A stretch of DNA of 37,292 nucleotides from a virus, in IMG/VR virus record IMGVR_UViG_3300043449_002497, positions 1 through 37,292 of that record; one strand, written 5' to 3'. The position numbers and the translations under genes are program-made. Each line of letters starts with the position of its first letter. The first letter of the stretch is position 1. The notes beneath the pieces were generated by a model. It made no database searches. It had not been told where the DNA came from and saw only the letters and a list, made by a program, of their open reading frames with translations. Below, one piece after another: positions 16,196 through 25,119 of this stretch.

Positions 16196-19100
16196 TTACT
16201 GAACCCAGTAGCGGACGACAAGAGTGTCGCCAGCAACAAGAGCCTGTGATCCGCCGGAAGCAAGCTCACCTGCGAAGGTAAGGCGTACTTTTCCGCCGGT
16301 TCCACTGCTTTGGGTGAGTTCGCCCGGCATAACGTTCAAGCGGTTAACGTGTGCAACAATTGAATTTGCAACAACAGCGGTAACTGCGAGTTCGATATAA
16401 CCGTTAGCAATATCACCAGCGCCGAGTTCAAAAGTCTCAGGAGCAGCTGGATGATATGCAGCAACGCTTGCTTGAAGAGCATTAATAGCAGCTTCAAGAA
16501 CAGCATCTTGTGAAGTACGTGCAGCACTTTCAGCAGCAAGAGCACCATCGACATAAGTCTGGGTGACTGGATCTGCTTCTAGTGCGTCAAGACGACCACT
16601 GAGTGCCGAGTCAGCAGCTTCACGAGCGGAAGCTTCAGCAGCGTCAGCATTTTGACGAGCAGTAGCTTCAGCCGCATCAGCAGCTTCACGAGCAGCGGTT
16701 TCGGTCGCAAGGTTTGCACTTGCGCTTGATGCAAGGTTGCTGATAGCGGTGTTAATGCTACCATCGGCGCCTTGGAAAGCGGTAACAATCTCAGCGAGTG
16801 AATCGAGAGCGGCTGGATCAGTGTTATCAACAATGAACTCAATCTTGTCTTCGATCTTCTTGAGAGTGTTATAAGAAGTGCTTACGCCACCCTTAAGAGC
16901 GGTGACTTCTGCGTCGGTGTATGCTTCAGCAGCAGCTTGAACTGCAGCTTCAGCGGCAATTGCACGAGCTTCTTCTGCAGCAAGATCAGCAGCGAGATCA
17001 GCTTCCGCACCAGTTGCGCGAGCAACTTCGTCGGCAAGAGAATCACTGAGTGCTGAGTCAGCAGCTTCACGAGCAGCCTGTTCAGCGCTTACTGCAGCCG
17101 CACGAGCGGATGCCTCAGCGGTGTCAGCGGCTTCACGAGCAGCAGCTTCAGCTGAAACAGCGGCGATACGTGCAGCTTCTTCAGTTGCAAGATCTGCAGC
17201 AAGAGCGGCTTCAGCTGCCATTGCACGAGTTTCTTCAGCACTGACTGCAGTAGCGCGAGCAGATGCTTCAGCGGACACAGCGGCGATACGTGCGGCTTCT
17301 TCAGCAGCAATATCGGACGCAAGACCTGCTTCAGCGGCTTCTGCGCGAGCCTGTTCTGCGCTATCAGCGGCTGCGCGAGCAGACGCTTCTGTAGCAAGAT
17401 CAGATGCTAGGTCAGCTTCAGCGCCTTGAGCGCGGCTAACTTCAGCAGCAAGGTCAGCAGCAAGAGCTGCTTCAGCGGCCTCAGCACGAGCTTGTTCTGC
17501 TGCTAGAGCAGAAGAAGCGCTTGCGCTAAGGGAGCTAATTGCACCGTTGATGGTTGAATCAGCAGCTTCGAAAGCGGCAACGACTTCCGAAAGGGAGTCG
17601 AGAGCGGCTGGATCGATGTTGGAGATAACAGCATCAATACGAGCGTCAAGTGCTTCATCAGCAGCTTGGCGTGCGGCGGCTTCAGCCGAGACAGCAGCAG
17701 CGCGAGCAGCAGCTTCGTCTGCGATGTCGCTAGCTAGACCAGCTTCAGCGGCTTCTGCACGAGCTTGCTCGGCAGAAACAGCTGCAGCGCGTGCTGCAGC
17801 TTCAGCAGAAACAGCAGCTTCACGAGCAGCAACTTCGTCTGCAAGATCAGAAGCAAGAGCAGCGTCAGCAGCTTCGCGTGCTGATTGCTCAGCAGAGACA
17901 GCGGCAATACGCGCGGTTTCTTCAGCAGAAACAGCAGCGATACGAGCCGCTTCTTCAGCAGAAACTGCAGCAATACGAGCAGCTTCTTCAGCGGCAATAT
18001 CGGCAGCTAGACCGGCTTCAGCAGCGGTTGCGCGAGTTTCTTCAGCAGAAACGGCGGCAGCGCGTGCAGTTGCTTCAGCAGTGACAGCCGCTGCACGAGC
18101 GGCTGCTTCATTATCAATTGCTGTTTGAAGAGCAGCTTCTGCTGCTTCGGCGCGAGCCTGTTCAGCAGCAATATCACTTGCTAGATCTGCTTCAGCAGCT
18201 TGAGCACGGGCAACTTCAGCAGCGAGTGCTGAGCTTGCACCGGTACCAAGAGCGGTGATAGCAGAGTTGAGATTAGAATCAGCTGCTTCAAAAGCTGCAA
18301 CGATTTCAGAGAGCGAATCGAGAGCTGCTGGGTCTGTATTAGAGATAACAGCGTCGATACGTGCGCTAAGAGCATCGTCAGCAGATTCGCGAGCAGTTGC
18401 TTCTGCGCTCACAGCTGCTTCACGAGCAGCTTGTTCAGCGGAAACAGCAGTTTCGCGGGCTGCTTGTTCGGCAGCAATGTCTGCGGCAAGGTCAGCTTCC
18501 GCAGCTTCTGCACGGCTTTGTTCAGCGGAAACAGCTGCAGCGCGGGCGATTGCTTCAGCAGCATCACCAGCGATACGAGCGGCTTCTTCAGTGGACACAG
18601 CTGCAATACGAGCCGCTTCTTCAGCAGCAATATCACTAGCTAGACCAGCTTCTGCACCTTCAGCACGAGCTTGTTCTGCGCTATCGGCAGCTGCGCGAGC
18701 AGCGGCTTCAGCAGAAACTGCAGCAATACGAGCAGCTTCTTCAGCAGAAATGTCGGAGCTAAGAGCTTGTTCAGCTGCTTCGGCACGAGCTTGTTCTGCA
18801 GAGACAGCGGCGGCGCGAGCCGAGGCTTCAGCGCTGTCAGCAGCAGCACGAGCTGCAGCTTCAGCTGCAATATCAGCAGCAAGAGCTGCTTCAGCGGCCT
18901 CAGCACGAGCCTGTTCTGCACCGAGCGCAGAAGTTGCGCTGGTACCAAGAGCAGTGATTGCTGAATCTAGGTCGCCATCGGCAGCCTGAAACGCAGCAAC
19001 GACTTCAGCAAGTGAGTCAAGAGCAGCTGGGTCTGTATTAGAGATAACAGCATCGATGCGAGCACCGAGTGCTTCGTCGGCAGACTGACGAGCAGCAGCT

Positions 19101-19633
19101 TCAGCGGAGACAGCAGCCGCACGAGCGGACGCTTCAGCGGTGTCAGCAGCTTCACGAGCGGCTTGTTCAGCTGAAACAGCAGTAGCGCGAGCGCTAGCTT
19201 CTGATGCAATGTCAGCAGCAAGACCTGCGTCTGCAGCTGCACGAGCAGCAGCCTCGGCAGAAACAGCAGCAGCGCGAGCAGATGCTTCTGATGCAATATC
19301 AGCAGCAAGAGCAGCTTCTGCGCCTTCAGCGCGAGTTTGTTCAGCTTCAACAGCCGATTCAAGAGCAGCTTCAGCTGCTTCACGAGCAGACTGTTCAGCA
19401 GCAACCTGAGCATCGACGTAATCTTTGTTAGCAAGATCCGAACCTTCAGCCGGAACAGCGCTTGATTTTGGACTTACAAGAAACTGGAGCTTGTCGGCAG
19501 AGTCAAGCTTGAAAAGCTCAACCGCAGACCCGCCCGCAGCTTTTGCGCGAACCGCTTGGTTGTTGAGCACCAGAATCTTGGCACCGTCAACCTCGCCTTC
19601 GCCTATAAACTTCTTTTTAATAAAAATACTCAT
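16196..19633 (-). CDS. Giant coiled-coil tail fibre, 1145 aa
   Basis: After an N-terminal cap (MSIFIKKKFIGEGEVDGAKI; VSPKSSAVPAEGSDLANKDY, residues 1-75), nearly the whole protein is Ala/Glu-rich repeat of the types AEAAARAAAVSAEQARAE and AADIAAEEAARIAAVS. It is interrupted four times by a conserved ALDSL module (N-x-DPAALDSL-x-E-x-V-x-AF). The C-terminal 90 residues (FELGAGDIANGYIELAV to LVVRYWVQ) form a beta-type tip. This is the organisation of long trimeric fibres in other phages. The promoter-like element at 19647-19670 precedes it. Long antisense frames across it follow from Ala/Glu/Arg codon bias. Confidence 0.88.
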   Translation of the reverse strand: MSIFIKKKFIGEGEVDGAKILVLNNQAVRAKAAGGSAVELFKLDSADKLQFLVSPKSSAVPAEGSDLANKDYVDAQVAAEQSAREAAEAALESAVEAEQTRAEGAEAALAADIASEASARAAAVSAEAAARAAADAGLAADIASEASARATAVSAEQAAREAADTAEASARAAAVSAEAAARQSADEALGARIDAVISNTDPAALDSLAEVVAAFQAADGDLDSAITALGTSATSALGAEQARAEAAEAALAADIAAEAAARAAADSAEASARAAAVSAEQARAEAAEQALSSDISAEEAARIAAVSAEAAARAAADSAEQARAEGAEAGLASDIAAEEAARIAAVSTEEAARIAGDAAEAIARAAAVSAEQSRAEAAEADLAADIAAEQAARETAVSAEQAAREAAVSAEATARESADDALSARIDAVISNTDPAALDSLSEIVAAFEAADSNLNSAITALGTGASSALAAEVARAQAAEADLASDIAAEQARAEAAEAALQTAIDNEAAARAAAVTAEATARAAAVSAEETRATAAEAGLAADIAAEEAARIAAVSAEEAARIAAVSAEETARIAAVSAEQSAREAADAALASDLADEVAAREAAVSAEAAARAAAVSAEQARAEAAEAGLASDIADEAAARAAAVSAEAAARQAADEALDARIDAVISNIDPAALDSLSEVVAAFEAADSTINGAISSLSASASSALAAEQARAEAAEAALAADLAAEVSRAQGAEADLASDLATEASARAAADSAEQARAEAAEAGLASDIAAEEAARIAAVSAEASARATAVSAEETRAMAAEAALAADLATEEAARIAAVSAEAAAREAADTAEASARAAAVSAEQAAREAADSALSDSLADEVARATGAEADLAADLAAEEARAIAAEAAVQAAAEAYTDAEVTALKGGVSTSYNTLKKIEDKIEFIVDNTDPAALDSLAEIVTAFQGADGSINTAISNLASSASANLATETAAREAADAAEATARQNADAAEASAREAADSALSGRLDALEADPVTQTYVDGALAAESAARTSQDAVLEAAINALQASVAAYHPAAPETFELGAGDIANGYIELAVTAVVANSIVAHVNRLNVMPGELTQSSGTGGKVRLTFAGELASGGSQALVAGDTLVVRYWVQ
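16700..19410. repeat. Internal repeat array of the giant fibre gene
   Basis: Degenerate Ala/Glu codon repeats fill this stretch. Four copies of the DPAALDSL module lie near 16815, 17615, 18335 and 19035, roughly 0.7-0.8 kb apart, showing that the gene grew by duplication of large units in addition to short heptad- or hendecad-like units. Confidence 0.8.
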
Positions 19634-19646
19634 TAAAAGTACCTTT

Positions 19647-19670
19647 CTAAGTTGTTGTTATTGTTGTTAA
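19647..19670 (-). promoter_or_regulatory. Putative late promoter element upstream of the giant fibre gene (degenerate)
   Basis: The minus strand carries TTAACAACAATAACAAC followed by AACTTAGAAAGG, a stretched form of the TTAACAACT element, immediately before the fibre ribosome site and ATG (19633). It is a poorer match than the other copies. Confidence 0.4.
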
Positions 19671-19672
19671 TA

Positions 19673-20062
19673 TTAAACGATCGTTAAATAATGGAGAATG
19701 AAAACATCCCCCTCTTCAATAAATCCATCTAATTCCTTACCATTCCAATAAAGGACGGTAGAGTCTAGCGTAGAAATATCAAAACCTAATCCTTTGATTT
19801 GAGGTCCACCCCCGTGGCCTATAACTAATGAGATATTATCGGGTTCAATTGGTGTTGCCTGTAAAACAAGCTGCTTATTGGCTGCTTCTTGTGCAGTAAT
19901 TACCCGTGGTTCAATCTTTAGGGTTGCTCTTCCTGAAACTTTAACTTCAGTGCCGTTATCCTTCTTCATATAAAGCTCACCGTCTGGTTTTACATAGACG
20001 GAAACCTTGTTTGTTGAAGGAGTAGAAGGTGTTGTCCTTTTATTAAAGATTAATTGGGACAT
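19673..20062 (-). CDS. Small structural protein, 129 aa
   Basis: The N terminus MSQLIFNKRTTPSTPSTNKVSVYVKPDGELY with KKDNGTEVKV resembles the anchor found at the start of many phage fibre-associated proteins. The C-terminal half (STVLYWNGKELDGFIEEGD) is beta-rich. It shares one base with the upstream gene's stop. It is likely a virion component between portal and fibre genes; no enzymatic motif is visible. Confidence 0.72.
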   Translation of the reverse strand: MSQLIFNKRTTPSTPSTNKVSVYVKPDGELYMKKDNGTEVKVSGRATLKIEPRVITAQEAANKQLVLQATPIEPDNISLVIGHGGGPQIKGLGFDISTLDSTVLYWNGKELDGFIEEGDVFILHYLTIV

Positions 20063-20289
20063 TATGTCACCTCCACAGAGCTATCTGTGTAGATTGAAAA
20101 TGCGCCGGTATCGGTAATCTCAACAAAATCAATAACAGTAAGGTTATTGACCATTAATTCTAACGGAGCAGGTACGATCAGAGCACTGATCGTAGCAGAA
20201 CTACCATCGCCAATAACGACAGTAGTGCTTTTCTTTTTTTTGCCAATTACCATTTCAGTGGTAACTGGATCAAACTGCAAGTTAAACAT
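20062..20289 (-). CDS. Small structural protein, 75 aa
   Basis: A short beta-rich protein (LQFDPVTTEMVIGKKKKSTTVVIGDG; TVIDFVEITDTGAFSIYTDSS) translationally coupled to its downstream neighbour. It lies 4 bases after the 124-aa gene. I recognise no family; location suggests a minor virion part. Confidence 0.68.
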   Translation of the reverse strand: MFNLQFDPVTTEMVIGKKKKSTTVVIGDGSSATISALIVPAPLELMVNNLTVIDFVEITDTGAFSIYTDSSVEVT

Positions 20290-20293
20290 TGTT

Positions 20294-20668
20294 TTAGTTT
20301 ACCGTAAGGCTTAGTATCTCATCTTTATCGGTGTTAGTATAGACAATATTTACTGTCGCTACAGTAACACCACTTGATCCCCCTCTTTTATAGACATAAG
20401 TACTGGTAGTATCAGTGTGACTACCGCTAAAGTAGTCAAACGCTTGTTTTACTAAACCAGCACTTACTCTAAGTGATCCATCCGGATTCACTTGTGTTAA
20501 GTTTGTCCCATCCCCTAGTCTAATCGAATCGTCTTTGTCGGAAATAGCGACTTCCATCGCATTTGCAACGACCCTAGCTTCTGTTTGGACCCTGAGTGCG
20601 TCGGCGCTTTCATCGAAAGCCCGTTGCATGATTTGATTTTGGTCTAACGAACTATAGTTTCGTGGCAT
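20294..20668 (-). CDS. Small structural protein, 124 aa
   Basis: The start MPRNYSSLDQNQIMQRAFDESADALR is followed by DDSIRLGDGTN and a beta-rich C terminus (TSTYVYKRGGSSGVTVATVN). Proteins with this NYSSLDQNQI-type start and DDSIRLGDG segment recur next to head and tail genes of many environmental phages, without a known role. It follows a TTTAACAACTTTAGG element, so it probably heads the operon that ends with the giant fibre. Confidence 0.75.
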   Translation of the reverse strand: MPRNYSSLDQNQIMQRAFDESADALRVQTEARVVANAMEVAISDKDDSIRLGDGTNLTQVNPDGSLRVSAGLVKQAFDYFSGSHTDTTSTYVYKRGGSSGVTVATVNIVYTNTDKDEILSLTVN

Positions 20669-20678
20669 TTTCCAACAC

Positions 20679-20695
20679 CTAAAGTTGTTAAATTT
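20679..20695 (-). promoter_or_regulatory. Putative late promoter element (TTAACAACTATA family)
   Basis: The minus strand reads AAATTTAACAACTTTAG followed by GTGTTGGAAAATG, so the element ends 10 bases before the ATG of the 124-aa gene. The gap 20669-20730 holds nothing else. Confidence 0.6.
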
Positions 20696-20730
20696 GAGAT
20701 TAAAAAGTGTATTATTTTTTAATCTGAATG

Positions 20731-22806
20731 TTATTGCGGAGTTAGCTGATCAGGGCTAACTGGCATATTTTGAAACGGAGCGGGCGGCTTTGGCATGTTT
20801 GGAAGCGGTTGATTTTCTACACCCGGACCAGACATAACAGCAGCTTGCTCTTGTCCCATCATATCAGACATTGGACTTCTTTCCAACGCCCTATTTGGAA
20901 TATTTTCACCCTGCTGTCCTTGAACTGGAATACTTTGTCCAGTTGGCATCGGAGGAGCTGGAGGCTGAAGCGGAGGAAGTGGTTGCTCACCAACAAGAGC
21001 AAGAAGATCTGGATCGGTATTACGAAGAAGATCAATGTGCTCTAAAATGTGATTAAACACTTTTTCAGTTAGAACCGGATCGCGGCGAAGATCTGGATCA
21101 GCAAGCACTGACTTGTGTTCCATGATATGAAGACGATGCGCGTCAATTGAGGTGGCGCTAACATCTTCGCCTTCCATCATGCGCTCATTCTCAGACTTGA
21201 TAAGCATTAGTTCACTAAGCTCACCTTCAAACATAGAATCAAGTCGTCCTGTGTTCATAACCTGAAAATATTGCTGAGGAGACTTAATAAGATTCATCTG
21301 CAGCATTTGTTCAGCCATTTGAACACGACCGGCGATGGTTCGAGAAAGAGGATTACCCACGTCAACAACGACTCGATTGATTGAGCTTACTTGCTCACCC
21401 GTAAATTCCTTTAATTCGGTGCGATTGTGCTTTCCAACAAGAGCAATAACTTTTGGTGTCTTAGCAAAATCCTTTAGGATGTTAATAAGAGCAGTTCCAA
21501 CGTCTTCAATAAGCTTAACATAAGACTGCTGAAGCCCAGAAACGAACTGAAGCGACATGCTTTGAACAAGGGCAAGCGCCGCTCCTGATTTAAGTGAAGC
21601 TTCTGGATTTCCGCGTGCAACACTGTTAACACCAGAAATCGTTTCAGCAGCTTGAATTAGAGTGTCAAGAAACTTAAACACTTCTGCAGGGGTTTGCGTA
21701 AAGTTAATTGGTTCTGGCTTGCTGTTTCCTTCAATAATATTCATTCCCGACTGAAGTGAAGCAAGAGAAACGTCGGCATCGCGAGGCACGAATAGATTCT
21801 GAACACCAAATGCGTTTTGGTTTGTCATAATCGTGCTGTAAAGCGAGTTGATTCCTTCTTGAATTGGAAAAATATCAAACATGGGGGTATATCCATAAGG
21901 AGTTCCCATAATAGTAGAAGGAGCAATACGGAAAATTGGCATTGTCCGATATGGCATCGGAACATCTAACAAAACAACATCGGCATCCACAAACAACATA
22001 TAGCGACCATCGGGCATCGCTTCGGTACGCTTGTGAAAAAACTCATAAACAGGAATATCATCGGTATCATCGTTTGAAAATACAGCAAGACGATAGACAG
22101 CGCTTTGATTTTTAGGCGGAATTGAGCGAATCTTGTCGGCAAGCTCTGGGTACTTTGCCATTAAATCATAACGATTCTTAAAAGTACGACACATGATCCA
22201 GTCGTTGTCCCAAGTTTCCTTGGTTCCATCAACAACAACGTCAAACGGCGAAAGATTTGAAAACTCAATCTCACCTTCGTAATTAAATTCTCCAGTGTCA
22301 GGGTCAACGTCGTAAGCTTCACCAGAAGTTGCGTTCCATTCAAGCTTAACAAAACCTGAACCTAGAACAATTGCCATTTCTGTTGCGTACTTTAGGCAAT
22401 CTTCAAGGCGCTTTTCGCGCATGTAATAGTCAAGAACGCCGTTTGCAATGTGAGTTTGCGCCAGTGACCGATAATCGGTGTTAATAGCGCGAGCTTCCAT
22501 CGTGGGACGATTGGAAGTGATCATCACGTAAATGTGTTGTGCGATGTTTCTAAAGTGATTCACCGAAAGTTGAGTGAATTCACCTTGTTCGCCGGTAAAA
22601 TTGATGCGATGACCAAAGCCTAGATCGTTATCATACGCACCGTGATAAGCGCGCCACATGCGTTGAAGCTTTTCAAGGTAAGCGTTTGCGCGGAGAAGGT
22701 TAAAAAAGGAGGCAGCCTTCTCAAGAAGATTAGAAGACACGTCTTTTGCTGATTTTGCGGCAAAATACTGCTCTTCGGCTGACTGATACTTGCTTTGTCC
22801 GTCCAT
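20731..22806 (-). CDS. Portal protein (P22 type)
   Basis: The 691-residue protein has the wing/stem layout of P22-like portals: an N-terminal helical part with MWRAYHGAYDND, SVNHFRNIAQHIYVMITSNRP, and GSGFVKLEWNATSGEA. Central portions include NLSPFDVVVDGT, IFRIAPSTIMGTPYGYTPMFDIFPIQE and NSVARGNPEASLKSGAALALVQSMS. The C terminus is a disordered Pro/Gln tail from about residue 610. The portal is the dodecameric ring for DNA passage. It begins 2 bases after the large terminase, the classical order. Confidence 0.93.
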   Translation of the reverse strand: MDGQSKYQSAEEQYFAAKSAKDVSSNLLEKAASFFNLLRANAYLEKLQRMWRAYHGAYDNDLGFGHRINFTGEQGEFTQLSVNHFRNIAQHIYVMITSNRPTMEARAINTDYRSLAQTHIANGVLDYYMREKRLEDCLKYATEMAIVLGSGFVKLEWNATSGEAYDVDPDTGEFNYEGEIEFSNLSPFDVVVDGTKETWDNDWIMCRTFKNRYDLMAKYPELADKIRSIPPKNQSAVYRLAVFSNDDTDDIPVYEFFHKRTEAMPDGRYMLFVDADVVLLDVPMPYRTMPIFRIAPSTIMGTPYGYTPMFDIFPIQEGINSLYSTIMTNQNAFGVQNLFVPRDADVSLASLQSGMNIIEGNSKPEPINFTQTPAEVFKFLDTLIQAAETISGVNSVARGNPEASLKSGAALALVQSMSLQFVSGLQQSYVKLIEDVGTALINILKDFAKTPKVIALVGKHNRTELKEFTGEQVSSINRVVVDVGNPLSRTIAGRVQMAEQMLQMNLIKSPQQYFQVMNTGRLDSMFEGELSELMLIKSENERMMEGEDVSATSIDAHRLHIMEHKSVLADPDLRRDPVLTEKVFNHILEHIDLLRNTDPDLLALVGEQPLPPLQPPAPPMPTGQSIPVQGQQGENIPNRALERSPMSDMMGQEQAAVMSGPGVENQPLPNMPKPPAPFQNMPVSPDQLTPQ

Positions 22807-22807
22807 A

Positions 22808-24265
22808 TTATTTCTTCCTTATTCCAAAAATCGCTTTGTAAACGCTACTTTTATCTTCTTTTTGAGCAACTGGATTAAAACTGTCGTGATTTCTTACTTC
22901 CGGTGCGTAATACTGATAAAGTTCTTTGTTGTAAGTTTCCGGATACGGGTTTTTGTTGTAATTAATTGATCGCACAAAGTATTTTAAGGCATCAACAGCG
23001 TCATAGTGTCCGTCATCTGGAGAGCGAGCAAACTTATCCTTATTGTTCGGACTCTTCCATTTTACATTCTTTAGGTGACGAAGTAAAGTTTTACATCTTG
23101 GGTGAATAATAATTTGTTTTTTTGCCAAAAGAACACGAATTGTATTAATTGCGGCTTCGTTGTTGTCTTTTTTTGTTGCGTCAAACCGAATTTCGTTGTT
23201 ACTAATTCGTCTAATTTCATTTAAAACGATGTAATCAATATCACTTACGCGTTTTGTTGGTCTTTTTTGTTCATTTGTAAGATGATTAAACCACAGATTG
23301 TATTCTATCTCTCTGATTTTGTCTACCATTTTAGGCAAATGAAGCTCGTGACCGTTAATTACATACTCATCTTCAATAATAATCTTAGCGCTTCTAAAAT
23401 CGTAGTAACCAAAAAGGATTACTGTGAGGTCGTTGAACCCCAAGTCCATCGCTTCATACGCTTCATAAAACGGCGGCTTAGGCCATTCTTTTACAATCTC
23501 AGCATACAGCTCGTCTGTTGCTTCCGGAATAACAGAAGTGGTGCTATCTTTGACAATTTCACACAAAAGTTCGCGTCTGGCCGCCTCAGTGTTTAATCCA
23601 CCAAGTTCCTCAATTAGTTCTTCTAACTGATCCTTTGAAATACGCGGGTTGTCGTAAACCGTTTTTTTAACCAAAGAGCCACGAAGATCGGCTTCTTCAA
23701 TAAATTTAATAAAATCATGTCCGGACTCTTGCGGCGGGGTACTAGCAAGCACAAGCTTACCGCGAGTAATAAGAGTGGTTGGAAGAAGAATGCTTTTTAC
23801 AACAGTCTCAAGCTGATCGCAGCTACCAGCTTCGTCAACAATGCAAATGTGCGAGTCGCCACCGCGAAGCTTTTCGGCGTGGCCGGAGTCGGTTCCGGCG
23901 AGTTGAATTTCTGAACCGTTTGGAAAATAATAAATATAATCTTTTGTTCGAAACTCAGGCTTAATGTCTTCCGGGCAGTCACCAAGAATTGTTTTAAAAA
24001 GAGGACGAACGTTATTGTTAACCTGAAGCTTTGTGGGAGAAACGAACTTTACAATGCTGTTGGGTGTTTTAATGCATTGCTCAAGAGCGAGAATACAAAG
24101 CAAAAATGTTTTTCCAGAACGACGAGCAAGAAGCCAAGTATGGGTTTTAAACTTAGATTCGTAAAACGACTTGTGCATTTGCTTTTGCACACCGTCAAGC
24201 TTCCAAGAAAGCTCTCCTCGGCGCCATAGTTCTTTTATGGCCTCTTGACGGGAAATTTTACTCAT
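22808..24265 (-). CDS. terL: Terminase large subunit
   Basis: The 485-residue protein has an N-terminal packaging ATPase with Walker A LARRSGKTF (residues 46-54), Walker B ICIVDEAG (140-147) and the coupling motif LVLASTPP (171-178). The C-terminal RNase H-like nuclease has first acidic motif AMDLGFND (Asp274), a middle IIEDEY motif and the last motif SPDDGHYDAVDAL (Asp418, Asp422). It translocates DNA through the portal and cuts concatemers. It overlaps the upstream candidate small subunit by 4 bases. Confidence 0.97.
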   Translation of the reverse strand: MSKISRQEAIKELWRRGELSWKLDGVQKQMHKSFYESKFKTHTWLLARRSGKTFLLCILALEQCIKTPNSIVKFVSPTKLQVNNNVRPLFKTILGDCPEDIKPEFRTKDYIYYFPNGSEIQLAGTDSGHAEKLRGGDSHICIVDEAGSCDQLETVVKSILLPTTLITRGKLVLASTPPQESGHDFIKFIEEADLRGSLVKKTVYDNPRISKDQLEELIEELGGLNTEAARRELLCEIVKDSTTSVIPEATDELYAEIVKEWPKPPFYEAYEAMDLGFNDLTVILFGYYDFRSAKIIIEDEYVINGHELHLPKMVDKIREIEYNLWFNHLTNEQKRPTKRVSDIDYIVLNEIRRISNNEIRFDATKKDNNEAAINTIRVLLAKKQIIIHPRCKTLLRHLKNVKWKSPNNKDKFARSPDDGHYDAVDALKYFVRSINYNKNPYPETYNKELYQYYAPEVRNHDSFNPVAQKEDKSSVYKAIFGIRKK

Positions 24266-24684
24266 GACGGGTCTTGTTCAATTAAGCTAAGCAGTTCTTT
24301 ATTATCAAGATTTTTTGTTTCAACCTTAATTGTCTTTGGGCTATTTTCAAGAACGTTAATGATCTTTGAAAAAATCTCAACGCGTTTTGCCTCTTCAAGT
24401 GTAAGCTCGCGTTCGTAAGAAACTTCCTTAAGGCGATTAAGTTGCATTCTACAAATAGCTTCCTGATCAGTTGTTAAAAACTTATCAGCCGAAACAGACG
24501 GAACTGCTTCATTGTTTGAAATGATTGGAGCAGTTGTTTCAAGGAGCTTTTTTAGATGAGAAATCTCGTCTTCAAGCTCTTTGTTTTTCTTAGAAAGCTT
24601 TACAATGGTTTTTTGTTGCGCTTCAGAAAAAACCCGAAGCTCGGCTAAATCTTTCGCTTCATCAAGCATTTTTTCTAGCGACAC
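24262..24684 (-). CDS. Candidate terminase small subunit, 140 aa
   Basis: The product has an N-terminal coiled coil (IVKLSKKNKELEDEISHLKK, residues 27-46) and a helical C-terminal half containing AICRMQLNRLKEVSYERELT and LEEAKRVEIFSKI. It starts with GTG, preceded by AGAGGC in the neighbour's last codons, and overlaps the large terminase by 4 bases. Position and helical composition suit a small terminase, but I see no clear DNA-binding motif, so the role is inferred. Confidence 0.65.
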   Translation of the reverse strand: MSLEKMLDEAKDLAELRVFSEAQQKTIVKLSKKNKELEDEISHLKKLLETTAPIISNNEAVPSVSADKFLTTDQEAICRMQLNRLKEVSYERELTLEEAKRVEIFSKIINVLENSPKTIKVETKNLDNKELLSLIEQDPS

Positions 24685-24686
24685 AA

Positions 24687-24980
24687 TTAGCCTCTATTGG
24701 ATTGGATAGTCTTTAGCTGCTGACCCAGCTTTACGCTTGAAAGAAGAGCCTTAACGTCTTCTATCTCTTTAGCCTTTTGGGTGATAACCCGTTCGTTTTC
24801 CTTTAATCGATCTTCAAATTCTTTAATCTGTTTATCAACAGTTTTAAATTCGTGGTAAGCGGAATATGACGCTAATACCAAAAGAACGAGAGAATCGGTG
24901 AGCTGAGCACCCAAAGCCATTAACTTTAAAGAGAAAACACAAAACAAGCCCAGTGGTAAAAATCGCGTTAATTTTTCCAT
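24687..24980 (-). CDS. Membrane protein with coiled coil, 97 aa
   Basis: Two hydrophobic segments (FLPLGLFCVFSLKLMALG, LTDSLVLLVLASYSAY; residues 6-45) are followed by a charged coiled coil (IKEFEDRLKENERVITQKAK). Such proteins recur just upstream of terminases in environmental phages. A holin-like role is possible given the topology and the nearby endolysin, but it is not demonstrated. It starts the packaging operon, about 105 bases downstream of the divergent promoter element. Confidence 0.7.
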   Translation of the reverse strand: MEKLTRFLPLGLFCVFSLKLMALGAQLTDSLVLLVLASYSAYHEFKTVDKQIKEFEDRLKENERVITQKAKEIEDVKALLSSVKLGQQLKTIQSNRG

Positions 24981-25080
24981 ATCTTCCTAACCGGTTGTTT
25001 TATAAGCATTTTTTGCGTAAACCGCTTTGTTTGTTAATTGCCGTAAAAACGGCGGTCGGTGTTGCTATAAATACTTATAA

Positions 25081-25111
25081 ATAAAGTTGTTAATTTCAAC
25101 AACTATATTAG
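25081..25111. promoter_or_regulatory. Divergent pair of overlapping promoter elements
   Basis: The segment AAGTTGTTAATTTCAACAAC is an inverted repeat (AGTTGTT-AATTTC-AACAACT). Read leftward it gives AAATTAACAACTTTAT before the packaging operon; read rightward it gives TTTCAACAACTATATTAG directly before GAGGG and the endolysin ATG. It occupies the only strand switch in the late arm. The rest of 24981-25119 shows no gene. Confidence 0.65.
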
Positions 25112-25119
25112 AGGGTTAT

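Noticed and set aside
16690-19410. Long plus-strand open frames opposite the giant fibre gene
   Set aside because: They are produced by the Ala/Glu/Arg codon repeats on the minus strand, have low-complexity Ser/Ala or Gln-rich products, and lack ribosome sites.
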